Positions 1 through 12,317 of a stretch of DNA of 64,000 nt are shown here, piece after piece; position 1 is the stretch's first letter, and each line of letters opens with the position of its first letter. The position numbers and the translations under genes are program-made. Source of the DNA: Antedon mediterranea (Eukaryota > Echinodermata > Crinoidea > Comatulida > Antedonidae); assembly GCF_964355755.1 (NCBI RefSeq), contig NC_092671.1, positions 21,232,001-21,296,000 on the forward strand. The letters are read 5' to 3'. Below the pieces are notes generated by a model that did not search any database, had not been told where the DNA came from, and saw nothing but the letters and a program-made list of their open reading frames with translations.

Positions 1-324
1 ATCTCTCTCTCGCTGATCTATCTCTCTCTCGCTGATCTATCTCTCTCTCGCTGATCTATCTCTCTCTCGCTGATCTATCTCTCTCTCGCTGATCTCTCTC
101 GCTGATCTATCTCTCTCTCTCGCTGATCTATCTCTCTCTCGCTGATCTATCTCTCTCCCGCTGATCTATCTCTCTCTCTCTCGCTGATCTATCTCTCTCT
201 CGCTGATATATCTCTCTCTCGCTGATATTTTTCTGTCTCTCGCTGATCTATCTCTCTCTCGCTGATATATATCTCTCTCTCGCTGATCTATCTCTCTCTC
301 GCTGATCTATCTCTCTCTCGCTGA

Positions 325-363
<39 letters not shown>

Positions 364-3300
364 TCTATCTCTCTCTCGCTGATCTATCTCTCTCTCACTG
401 ATCTATATCTCTCTCGCTGATCTATCTCTCTCTCTCGCTGATCTATCTCTCTCTCTCGCTGATCTATCTCTCTCTCGCTGATCTATCTCTCTCTCGCTGA
501 TCTATCTCTCTCTCGCTGACCTATATCTCTCTCGCTGATATATATATCTCTCTCGCTGATCTATCTCTCTCTCGCTGATCTATCTCTCTCTCGCTGATCT
601 ATCTCTCTCTCTCGCTGATCTATCTCTCTCTCGCTGATCTATCTCTCTCTCGCTGATCGATCTCTCTCTCGCTGATCTATCTCTTTGTCGCTGATCTATC
701 TCTATCTCGCTGATCTATCTCTCTCTCGCTGATCTATCTCTCTCTCGCTGATCTATCTCTCTCTCGCTGATCTATCTCTCTCTCTCGCTGATCTCTCTCT
801 CTCGCTGATCTATCTCTCTCTCGCTGATCTATCTCTCTCTCGTTGATCTATCTCTCTCTCGCTGATATATCTCTCTCTCTCTCGCTGATTTATCACTCTC
901 TCGCTGATCTATCTCTCTCTCGCTGATCTTTCTCTTTCTCTCGCTTATCTATCTCTCTCTCTCTCTCGCTGATCTAACTCTCTCTATCTCGCTGATCCAT
1001 CTCTCTCTCTCTCTCTCTCTCGCTAATCTATCTCTCTCTCTCTCTCTCGCTGATATATCTCTCTCTCTCTCGCTGATCTATCTCTCTCTTTCGCTGATCT
1101 ATCTCTCTCTCTCGCTGATCTATCTGTCTCTCTCACTGATCTGTCTCTCTTTCTCTCGCTTATCTATCTCTATCTCTCGCTGATCTATCTCTCTCTCGCT
1201 GATCTATCTCTCTCTTGCTGATCTATCTCTCTCTCGCTGATCTATCTCTTTCTCGCTGATCTATCTCTCTCTCGGTGATCTATCTCTCTCTCTCTCTCGC
1301 TGATCTATCTCTCTGTCGCTGATCTATCTCTCTCTCGCTGATCTATCTCTCTCTCGCTGATCTATCTCTTTCTCGCTGATCTATCTCTCTCTCGGTGATC
1401 TATCTCTCTCTCTCTCTCGCTGATCTATCTCTCTGTCGCTGATCTATCTCTCTCTCGCTGATCTATCTCTCTCTCGCTGATCTATCTCTCTCTCGCTGAT
1501 CCATCTCCCTCTCGCTGATCTATCTCTCTCTCTTGCTGATCTATCTCTGTCTCTCGCTGATCTATCTCTTTCTCTCGCTGATCTATCTCTCTCTCTCGCT
1601 GATCTATCTCTCTCTCTCGCTGATCTCTCTCTCTCTCTCTCGCTGATCTATCTCTCTCTCGCTGATCTCTCTCTCTCGCTGATCTATCTCTCGCAGATCT
1701 ATCTCTCTCTCTCGCTGATCTATCTCTCTCTCTCGCTGATATATCTCTCTCTCGCTGATCTATCTCTCTCTCTCGCTGATCTATCTCTCTCTCTCTCCTG
1801 TTGATCTATCTCTCTCTCTCTCGCTGATCTATCTCTCGCTGATCTATCTCTCTCTCTCTCGCTGATCTATCTCTCTTTCTCGCTGATCTATCTCTGTCTC
1901 GCTGATCTATCTCTCTCTCTCGCTGATCTATCTCTCTCCCTGATCTATCTCTCTCTCGCTGATCTATCTCTCACTCGCTGATCTATCTCTCTCTCGCTGA
2001 TCTATCTCTGTCTGTCGCTGATCTATGTCTGTCTCTCGCTGATCAATCTCTGTCTCTCGCTGATCTATCTCTCTCTCGCTGATCTATCTCTCTCTCGCTG
2101 ATCTCTCTCTGTCTCTCGCTGATCTATCTCTGTCTCTCGCTGATCTATCTGTCTCTCGCTGATCTATCTGTCTCTCGCTGATCTATCTCTCTCTCGCTGA
2201 TTTATCACTCTCTCGCTGATCTATCTCTCTCTCGCTGATCTTTCTCTTTCTCTCGCTTATCTATCTCTCTCTCTCTCGCTGATCTAACTCTCTCTATCTC
2301 GCTGATCCATCTCTCTCTCTCTCTCTCTCGCTAATCTATCTCTCTCTCTCTCTCTCTCGCTGATATATCTCTCTCTCTCTCGCTGATCTATCTCTCTCTT
2401 TCGCTGATCTATCTCTCTCTCTCGCTGATCTATCTGTCTCTCTCACTGATCTGTCTCTCTTTCTCTCGCTTATCTATCTCTATCTCTCGCTGATCTATCT
2501 CTCTCTCGCTGATCTATCTCTCTCTTGCTGATCTATCTCTCTCTCGCTGATCTATCTCTTTCTCCCTGATCTATCTCTCTCTCGGTGATCTATCTCTCTC
2601 TTTCTCTCGCTGATCTATCTCTCTGTCGCTGATCTATCTCTCTCTCGCTGATCTATCTCTCTCTCGCTGATCTATCTCTCTCTCGCTGATCTATCTCTTT
2701 CTCGCTGATCTATCTCTCTCTCGCTGATCTATCTCTCTATCTCTCGCTGATCTATCTCTCTGTCGCTGATCTATCTCTCTCTCGCTGATCTATCTCTCTC
2801 TCGCTGATCTATCTCTCTCTCGCTGATCCATCTCCCTCTCGCTGATCTATCTCTCTCTCTTGCTGATCTATCTCTGTCTCCCGCAGATATATCTCTGTCT
2901 CTCGCTGATCTATCTCTCTCTCTCGCTGATCTATCTCTCTCTCTCGCTGATCTCTCTCTCTCTCTCTCGCTGATCTATCTCTCTCTCGCTGATCTCTCTC
3001 TCTCTCGCTGATCTATCTCTCTCTCGCTGATCTAACTCTCTCTCGCAGATCTCTCTCTCGCTGATCTATCTCTCGCTGATCTATCTCTCTCTCTCGCTGA
3101 TCTATCTCTCTCTCTCGCTGATATATCTCTCTCTCGCTGATCTATATCTCTCTCTCTCGCTGATCTATCTCTCTCTCTCCTGTTGATCTATCTCTCTCTC
3201 TCTCTCGCTGATCTATCTCTCGCTGATCTATCTCTCTCTCTCTCGCTGATCTATCTCTCTCTGTCTCGCTGATCTATCTCTGTCTCGCTGATCTATCTCT

Positions 3301-5540
3301 CTCTCTCGCTGATCTATCTCTCTCCCTGATCTATCTCTCTCTCGCTGATCTATCTCTCACTCGCTGATCTATCTCTCTCTCGCTGATCTATCTCTGTCTG
3401 TCACTGATCTATCTCTGTCTCTCGCTGATCAATCTCTGTCTCTCGCTGATCTATCTCTCTCTCGCTGATCTATCTCTCTCTCGCTGATCTCTCTCTGTCT
3501 CTCGCTGATCTATCTCTGTCTCTCGCTGATCTATCTGTCTCTCGCTGATCTATCTGTCTCTCGCTGATCTATCTCTCTCTCGCTGATCTATCTCTCTCTC
3601 GCTGATCTATCTCTCTCTCGCTGATCTATTTCTTTCTCGCTGATCTATCTTTCTCTCTCGCTGATCTCTCTCTCTCTCTCTCTCGCTGATCTATCTCTCT
3701 CTCGCTGATCTATCTCTCTCTTGGTGGTCTATCTCTCTCTCTCTCGCTGACCTATCTCTCTCTCGCTGATCTATCTCTCTCTCGCTGATCTATCTCTCTC
3801 TCGCTGATCTATCTCTCTCTCACTGATCTATATCTCTCTCGCTGATCTATCTCTCTCTCTTGCTGATCTATCTCTCTCTCGCTGATCTATCTCTCTCTCG
3901 CAGATCTATCTCTCTCTCGCTGATCTATCTCTCTCTCTCGCTGATCTATCTCTCTCCCTGATCTATCTCTCTCTCGCTGATCTATCTCTCACTCGCTGAT
4001 CTATCTCTCTCTTGCTGATCTATCTCTGTCTGTCGCTGATCTATCTCTGTCTCTCGCTGATCAATCTCTGTCTCTCGCTGATCTATCTCTCTCTCGCTGA
4101 TCTATCTCTCACTCGCTGATCTATCTCTCTTTCTATCGCTGATCTATCTCTCTCTCGCTGATCTATCTCTCTCTCGCTGATCTATCTCTCTCTCGCTGAT
4201 ATATATCTCTCTCTCGCTGATCTATCTCTCTCTCGCTGATCTATCTCTTTCTCGCTGATCTATCTCTCTCTCTCGCTGATCTCTCTATCTCTCGCTGATC
4301 TATCTCTCTCTTGGTGGTCTCTCTCTCTCTCTCTCTCGCTGATCTATCTCTCTCTCGCTGATCTATCTCTCTCGCTGATCTATCTCTCTCTCGCTGATCT
4401 ATCTCTCTCTCGCTGATCTATCTCTCTCTCGCTGATCTATCTCTCTCTCGCAGATCTATCTCTCTCTCGCTGATCTATCTCTCTCTCGCTGATCCATCTC
4501 CCTCTCGCTGATCTATCTCTCTCTCTTGCTGATCTATCTCTGTCTCTCGCTGATCTATCTCTGTCTCTCGCTGATCTATCTCTCTCTCTCGCTGATCTAT
4601 CTCTCTCTCGCTGATCTCTCTCCCTCTCTCTCTCTCTCTCTCGCTGATCTATCTCTCTCTCGCCGATCTCTCTCTCTCGCTGATCTATCTCTCTCTCGCT
4701 GATCTCTCTCTTTTGCTGATCTATCTCTCGCTGATCTATCTCTCTCTCTCGCTGATCTATCTCTCTCTCTCTCGCTGATATATCTCTCTATCGCTGATCT
4801 ATCTCTCTCTCTCGCTGATCTATCTCTCTCTCTCCTGCTGATCTATCTCTATCTCTCTCTCTCTCGCTGATCTATCTCTCGCTGATCTATCTCTCTCTCT
4901 CGCTGATCTATCTCTCTCTGTCTCGCTGATCTATCTCTGTCTCGCTGATCTATCTCTCTCGCTGATCTATCTCTCGCTGATCTATCTCTCTCTCTCGCTG
5001 ATCTATTTCTCTCTCTCGCTGATATATCTCTCTCTCGCTGATCTATCTCTCTCTCTCCTGCTGATCTATCTCTCTCTCTCGCTGATCTATCTCTCGCTGA
5101 TCTATCTCTCTCTCTCTCTCTCTCTCGCTGATCTAACTCTCTCTGTCTCGCTGATCTATCTCTGTCTCGCTGATCTATCTCTCTCTCTCGCTGATCTATC
5201 TCTCTCCCTGATCTATCTCTCTCTCGCTGATCTATCTCTCACTCGCTGATCTATCTCTCTCTCGCTGATCTATCTCTGTCTGTCGCTGATCTATCTCTGT
5301 CTCTCGCTGATCAATCTCTGTCTCTCGCTGATCTATCTCTCTCTCGCTGATCTATCTCTCTCTCGCTGATCTATCTCTCTCTCTCTCTCGCTGATCTATC
5401 TCTCTCTCGCTGATCTATCTCTCTCTCGCTGATATATATCTCTCTCTCGCTGATCTATCTCTCTCTCGCTGATCTATCTCTCTCTCGCTGATCTATCTCT
5501 CTCTCGCTGATCTATCTCTCTCTCGCTGATCTATCTCCTA
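1..5540. repeat. Satellite A segment repeated at about +15.45 kb and +24.9 kb
   Basis: Rare markers in this segment recur in the same order further on. GATATTTTTCTG lies at 224, 15676 and 25136. GATCGATCTC lies at 655, 16099 and 25559. TCTCCCTGAT after a TTT variant lies at 2561, 18020 and 27511. GGTGGTCT lies at 3723, 19186 and 28679, and again at 4313, 19774 and 29268. TCCTACTCCCTG lies at 5536, 21001 and 30486. The spacings stay within a few tens of bases, so this is one long higher-order block present three times. The window starts inside it, so its true left end is not visible. Confidence 0.85.
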
Positions 5541-8300
5541 CTCCCTGATCTATCTCTCTCTCGCTGATCTATCTCTCTCTCGCTGATCTATCTCTCTCTC
5601 GCTGATCTATCTCTCTCTCGCTGATCTTTCTCTCTCTCGCTGATCTATCTCTCTCTCGCTGAACTATCTCTCTCACGCTGATCCATCTCTCTCTCGCTGA
5701 TCTATCTCTCTCTCGCTGATCTATCTGTCTCTCTCGCTGATCTATCTCTCTCTCGCTGATCTATCTCTCTCTCGCTGATCTATCTCTCTCTCGCTGATCT
5801 ATCTCTTTCTCGCTGATCTATCTTTCTCTCTCGCTGATCTCTCTCTCTCTCGCTGATCTATCACTCTCTCGCTGATCTCTCTCTCTCTCCCTGATCTATC
5901 TCTCTCTCTCGCTGATCTATCTCTCTCTCGCTGATCTATCTCTCTCTCGCTGATCTATCTCTCTCTCGCTGATCTATCTATCTCTTGCTGATCTATCTCT
6001 CTCTCGCTGATCTATCTCTCTCTCGCTGATCTCTCTCGCTGATCTATCTTTTTCTCGCTGATCTATCTCTCTCTCGCTGATCTATCTCTCTCTCGCTGAT
6101 CTATCTCTCTCTCGCAGATCTATCTCTCTCTCGCTGATCTATCTCTCTCTCTCGCTGATCTATCTCTCTCCCTGATCTATCTCTCTCTCGCTGATCTATC
6201 TCTCACTCGCTGATCTATCTCTCTCTTGCTGATCTATCTCTGTCTGTCGCTGATCTATCTCTGTCTCTCGCTGATCAATCTCTGTCTCTCGCTGATCTAT
6301 CTCTCTCTCGCTGATCTATCTCTCACTCGCTGATCTATCTCTCTTTCTATCGCTGATCTATCTCTCTCTCGCTGATCTATCTCTCTCTCGCTGATCTATC
6401 TCTCTCTCGCTGATATATATCTCTCTCTCGCTGATCTATCTCTCTCTCGCTGATCTATCTCTTTCTCGCTGATCTATCTCTCTCTCTCGCTGATCTCTCT
6501 ATCTCTCGCTGATCTATCTCTCTCTTGGTGGTCTCTCTCTCTCTCTCTCTCTCTCGCTGATCTATCTCTCTCTCGCTGATCTATCTCTCTCGCTGATCTA
6601 TCTCTCTCTCGCTGATCTATCTCTCTCTCGCTGATCTATCTCTCTCTCGCTGATCTATCTCTCTCTCGCAGATCTATCTCTCTCTCGCTGATCTATCTCT
6701 CTCTCGCTGATCCATCTCCCTCTCGCTGATCTATCTCTCTCTCTTGCTGATCTATCTCTGTCTCTCGCTGATCTATCTCTGTCTCTCGCTGATCTATCTC
6801 TCTCTCTCGCTGATCTATCTCTCTCTCGCTGATCTCTCTCCCTCTCTCTCTCTCTCTCGCTGATCTATCTCTCTCTCGCCGATCTCTCTCTCTCTCGCTG
6901 ATCTATCTCTCTCTCGCTGATCTCTCTCTTTTGCTGATATATCTCTCGCTGATCTATCTCTCTCTCTCGCTGATCTATCTCTCTCTCTCTCGCTGATATA
7001 TCTCTCTCTCGCTGATCTATCTCTCTCTCTCGCTGATCTATCTCTCTCTCTCCTGCTGATCTATCTCTATCTCTCTCTCTCTCGCTGATCTATCTCTCGC
7101 TGATCTATCTCTCTTTCTCGCTGATCTATCTCTCTCTGTCTCGCTGATCTATCTCTGTCTCGCTGATCTATCTCTCTCGCTGATCTATCTCTCGCTGATC
7201 TATCTCTCTCTCTCGCTGATCTATTTCTCTCTCTCGCTGATATATCTCTCTCTCGCTGATCTATCTCTCTCTCTCCTGCTGATCTATCTCTCTCTCTCGC
7301 TGATCTATCTCTCGCTGATCTATCTCTCTCTCTCTCTCTCTCGCTGATCTAACTCTCTCTGTCTCGCTGATCTATCTCTGTCTCGCTGATCTATCTCTCT
7401 CTCTCGCTGATCTATCTCTCTCCCTGATCTATCTCTCTCTCGCTGATCTATCTCTCACTCGCTGATCTATCTCTCTCTCGCTGATCTATCTCTGTCTGTC
7501 GCTGATCTATCTCTGTCTCTCGCTGATCAATCTCTGTCTCTCGCTGATCTATCTCTCTCTCGCTGATCTATCTCTCTCTTGCTGATCTATCTCTCTCTCT
7601 CTCTCGCTGATCTATCTCTCTCTCGCTGATCTATCTCTCTCTCGCTGATATATATCTCTCTCTCGCTGATCTATCTCTCTCTCGCTGATCTATCTCTCTC
7701 TCGCTGATCTATCTCTCTCTCGCTGATCTATCTCTCTCTCGCTGATCTATCTCCTACTCCCTGATCTATCTCTCTCTCGCTGATCTATCTCTCTCTCGCT
7801 GATCTATCTCTCTCTCGCTGATCTATCTCTCTCTCGCTGATCTATCTCTCTCTCGCTGATCTATCTCTCTCTCGCTGAACTATCTCTCTCACGCTGATCC
7901 ATCTCTCTCTCGCTGATCTATCTCTCTCTCGCTGATCTATCTGTCTCTCTCGCTGATCTATCTCTCTCTCGCTGATCTATCTCTCTCTCGCTGATCTATC
8001 TCTCTCTCGCTGATCTATCTCTTTCTCGCTGATCTATCTTTCTCTCTCGCTGATCTCTCTCTCTCTCGCTGATCTATCACTCTCTCGCTGATCTCTCTCT
8101 CTCTCCCTGATCTATCTCTCTCTCTCGCTGATCTATCTCTCTCTCGCTGATCTATCTCTCTCTCGCTGATCTATCTCTCTCTCGCTGATCTATCTATCTC
8201 TTGCTGATCTATCTCTCTCTCGCTGATCTATCTCTCTCTCGCTGATCTCTCTCGCTGATCTATCTTTTTCTCGCTGATCTATCTCTCTCTCGCTGATCTA
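3880..8300. repeat. Satellite A: about 2.2-kb tandem duplication
   Basis: Two adjacent copies, roughly 3880-6090 and 6100-8300, carry the same rare variants. GGTGGTCT is at 4313 and 6527 (2214 bp apart), and TCCTACTCCCTG is at 5536 and 7752 (2216 bp apart). Order and spacing of the intervening units match closely. The copies part near 6090/8300, where CTCTCTCGCAG is seen after the first copy and CTGTCTCGCTG after the second. Boundaries are estimated by eye to within about 50 bp. Confidence 0.8.
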
Positions 8301-8724
8301 TCTGTCTCTCGCTGATCTATCTGTCTCTCACTGATCTATCTCTCTCTCGCTGATCCATCTCTCTCTCGCTGATCTATCTCTCTCTCGCTGATATATCTCT
8401 CTCTCTCGCTGATTTATCACTCTCTCGCTGATCTATCTCTCTCTCGCTGATCTTTCTCTTTCTCTCGCTTTTCTATCTCTCTCTCTCTCTCGCTGATCTA
8501 ACTCTCTCTCTCTCGCTGATCCATCTCTCTCTCTCTCTCTCTCGCTAATCTATCTATCTCTCTCTCTCTCGCTGATATATCTCTCTCTCTCTCTCGCTGA
8601 TCTATCTCTCTCTTTCGCTGATCTATCTCTCTCTCGCTGATATTTTTCTGTCTCTCGCTGATCTATCTCTCTCTCGCTGATATATATCTCTCTCTCGCTG
8701 ATCTATCTCTCTCTCGCTGATCTA

Positions 8725-8755
<31 letters not shown>

Positions 8756-11700
8756 TCTATCTCTCTCTCGCTGATCTATCTCTCTCTCACTGATCTATAT
8801 CTCTCTCGCTGATCTATCTCTCTCTCGCTGATCTATCTCTCTCTCTCGCTGATCTATCTCTCTCTCTCGCTGATCTATCTCTCTCTCGCTGATCTATCTC
8901 TCTCTCGCTGATCTATCTCTCTCTCGCTGACCTATATCTCTCTCGCTGATATATATATCTCTCTCGCTGATCTATCTCTCTCTCGCTGATCTATCTCTCT
9001 CTCTCGCTGATCTATCTCTCTCTCGCTGATCTATCTCTCTCTCGCTGATCGATCTCTCTCTCGCTGATCTATCTCTTTGTCGCTGATCTATCTCTATCTC
9101 GCTGATCTATCTCTCTCTCGCTGATCTATCTCTCTCTCGCTGATCTATCTCTCTCTCGCTGATCTATCTCTCTCTCTCGCTGATCTCTCTCTCTCGCTGA
9201 TCTATCTCTTTCTCGCTGATCTATCTCTCTCTCGTTGATCTATCTCTCTCTCGCTGATATATCTCTCTCTCTCTCGCTGATTTATCACTCTCTCGCTGAT
9301 CTATCTCTCTCTCGCTGATCTTTCTCTTTCTCTCGCTTATCTATCTCTCTCTCTCTCTCGCTGATCTAACTCTCTCTATCTCGCTGATCCATCTCTCTCT
9401 CTCTCTCTCTCGCTAATCTATCTCTCTCTCTCTCTCTCTCTCTCGCTGATATATCTCTCTCTCTCTCGCTGATCTATCTCTCTCTTTCGCTGATCTATCT
9501 CTCTCTCTCGCTGATCTATCTGTCTCTCTCACTGATCTGTCTCTCTTTCTCTCGCTTATCTATCTCTATCTCTCGCTGATCTATCTCTCTCTCTCGCTGA
9601 TCTATCTCTCTCTTGCTGATCTATCTCTCTCTCGCTGATCTATCTCTTTCTCGCTGATCTATCTCTCTCTCGGTGATCTATCTCTCTCTCTCTCTCGCTG
9701 ATCTATCTCTCTCCCTGATCTATCTCTCTCTCGCTGATCTATCTCTCACTCGCTGATCTATCTCTCTCTTGCTGATCTATCTCTGTCTGTCGCTGATCTA
9801 TCTCTGTCTCTCGCTGATCAATCTCTGTCTCTCGCTGATCTATCTCTCTCTCGCTGATCTATCTCTCACTCGCTGATCTATCTCTCTTTCTATCGCTGAT
9901 CTATCTCTCTCTCGCTGATCTATCTCTCTCTCGCTGATCTATCTCTCTCTCGCTGATATATATCTCTCTCTCGCTGATCTATCTCTCTCTCGCTGATCTA
10001 TCTCTTTCTCGCTGATCTATCTCTCTCTCTCGCTGATCTCTCTATCTCTCGCTGATCTATCTCTCTCTTGGTGGTCTCTCTCTCTCTCTCTCTCTCTCGC
10101 TGATCTATCTCTCTCTCGCTGATCTATCTCTCTCGCTGATCTATCTCTCTCTCGCTGATCTATCTCTCTCTCGCTGATCTATCTCTCTCTCGCTGATCTA
10201 TCTCTCTCTCGCAGATCTATCTCTCTCTCGCTGATCTATCTCTCTCTCGCTGATCCATCTCCCTCTCGCTGATCTATCTCTCTCTCTTGCTGATCTATCT
10301 CTGTCTCTCGCTGATCTATCTCTGTCTCTCGCTGATCTATCTCTCTCTCTCGCTGATCTATCTCTCTCTCGCTGATCTCTCTCCCTCTCTCTCTCTCTCT
10401 CGCTGATCTATCTCTCTCTCGCCGATCTCTCTCTCTCGCTGATCTATCTCTCTCTCGCTGATCTCTCTCTTTTGCTGATATATCTCTCGCTGATCTATCT
10501 CTCTCTCTCGCTGATCTATCTCTCTCTCTCTCGCTGATATATCTCTCTCTCGCTGATCTATCTCTCTCTCTCGCTGATCTATCTCTCTCTCTCCTGCTGA
10601 TCTATCTCTATCTCTCTCTCTCTCGCTGATCTATCTCTCGCTGATCTATCTCTCTTTCTCGCTGATCTATCTCTCTCTGTCTCGCTGATCTATCTCTGTC
10701 TCGCTGATCTATCTCTCTCGCTGATCTATCTCTCGCTGATCTATCTCTCTCTCTCGCTGATCTATTTCTCTCTCTCGCTGATATATCTCTCTCTCGCTGA
10801 TCTATCTCTCTCTCTCCTGCTGATCTATCTCTCTCTCTCGCTGATCTATCTCTCGCTGATCTATCTCTCTCTCTCTCTCTCTCGCTGATCTAACTCTCTC
10901 TGTCTCGCTGATCTATCTCTGTCTCGCTGATCTATCTCTCTCTCTCGCTGATCTATCTCTCTCCCTGATCTATCTCTCTCTCGCTGATCTATCTCTCACT
11001 CGCTGATCTATCTCTCTCTCGCTGATCTATCTCTGTCTGTCGCTGATCTATCTCTGTCTCTCGCTGATCAATCTCTGTCTCTCGCTGATCTATCTCTCTC
11101 TCGCTGATCTATCTCTCTCTTGCTGATCTATCTCTCTCTCTCTCTCGCTGATCTATCTCTCTCTCGCTGATCTATCTCTCTCTCGCTGATATATATCTCT
11201 CTCTCGCTGATCTATCTCTCTCTCGCTGATCTATCTCTCTCTCGCTGATCTATCTCTCTCTCGCTGATCTATCTCTCTCTCGCTGATCTATCTCCTACTC
11301 CCTGATCTATCTCTCTCTCGCTGATCTATCTCTCTCTCTCGCTGATCTATCTCTCTCTCGCTGATCTATCTCTCTCTCGCTGATCTATCTCTCTCTCGCT
11401 GATCTATCTCTCTCTCGCTGATCTATCTCTCTCTCGCTGAACTATCTCTCTCACGCTGATCCATCTCTCTCTCGCTGATCTATCTCTCTCTCGCTGATCT
11501 ATCTGTCTCTCTCGCTGATCTATCTCTCTCTCGCTGATCTATCTCTCTCTCGCTGATCTATCTCTCTCTCGCTGATCTATCTCTTTCTCGCTGATCTATC
11601 TTTCTCTCTCGCTGATCTCTCTCTCTCTCGCTGATCTATCACTCTCTCGCTGATCTCTCTCTCTCTCCCTGATCTATCTCTCTCTCTCGCTGATCTATCT

Positions 11701-12286
11701 CTCTCTCGCTGATCTATCTCTCTCTCGCTGATCTATCTCTCTCTCGCTGATCTATCTATCTCTTGCTGATCTATCTCTCTCTCGCTGATCTATCTCTCTC
11801 TCGCTGATCTCTCTCGCTGATCTATCTTTTTCTCGCTGATCTATCTCTCTCTCGCTGATCTATCTGTCTCTCGCTGATCTATCTGTCTCTCACTGATCTA
11901 TCTCTCTCTCGCTGATCCATCTCTCTCTCGCTGATCTATCTCTCTCTCGCTGATATATCTCTCTCTCTCGCTGATTTATCACTCTCTCGCTGATCTATCT
12001 CTCTCTCGCTGATCTTTCTCTTTCTCTCGCTTTTCTATCTCTCTCTCTCTCTCGCTGATCTAACTCTCTCTCTCTCGCTGATCCATCTCTCTCTCTCTCT
12101 CTCTCGCTAATCTATCTATCTCTCTCTCTCTCGCTGATATATCTCTCTCTCTCTCTCGCTGATCTATCTCTCTCTTTCGCTGATCTATCTCTCTCTCGCT
12201 GATATTTTTCTGTCTCTCGCTGATCTATCTCTCTCTCGCTGATATATATCTCTCTCTCGCTGATCTATCTCTCTCTCGCTGATCTA

Positions 12287-12317
<31 letters not shown>

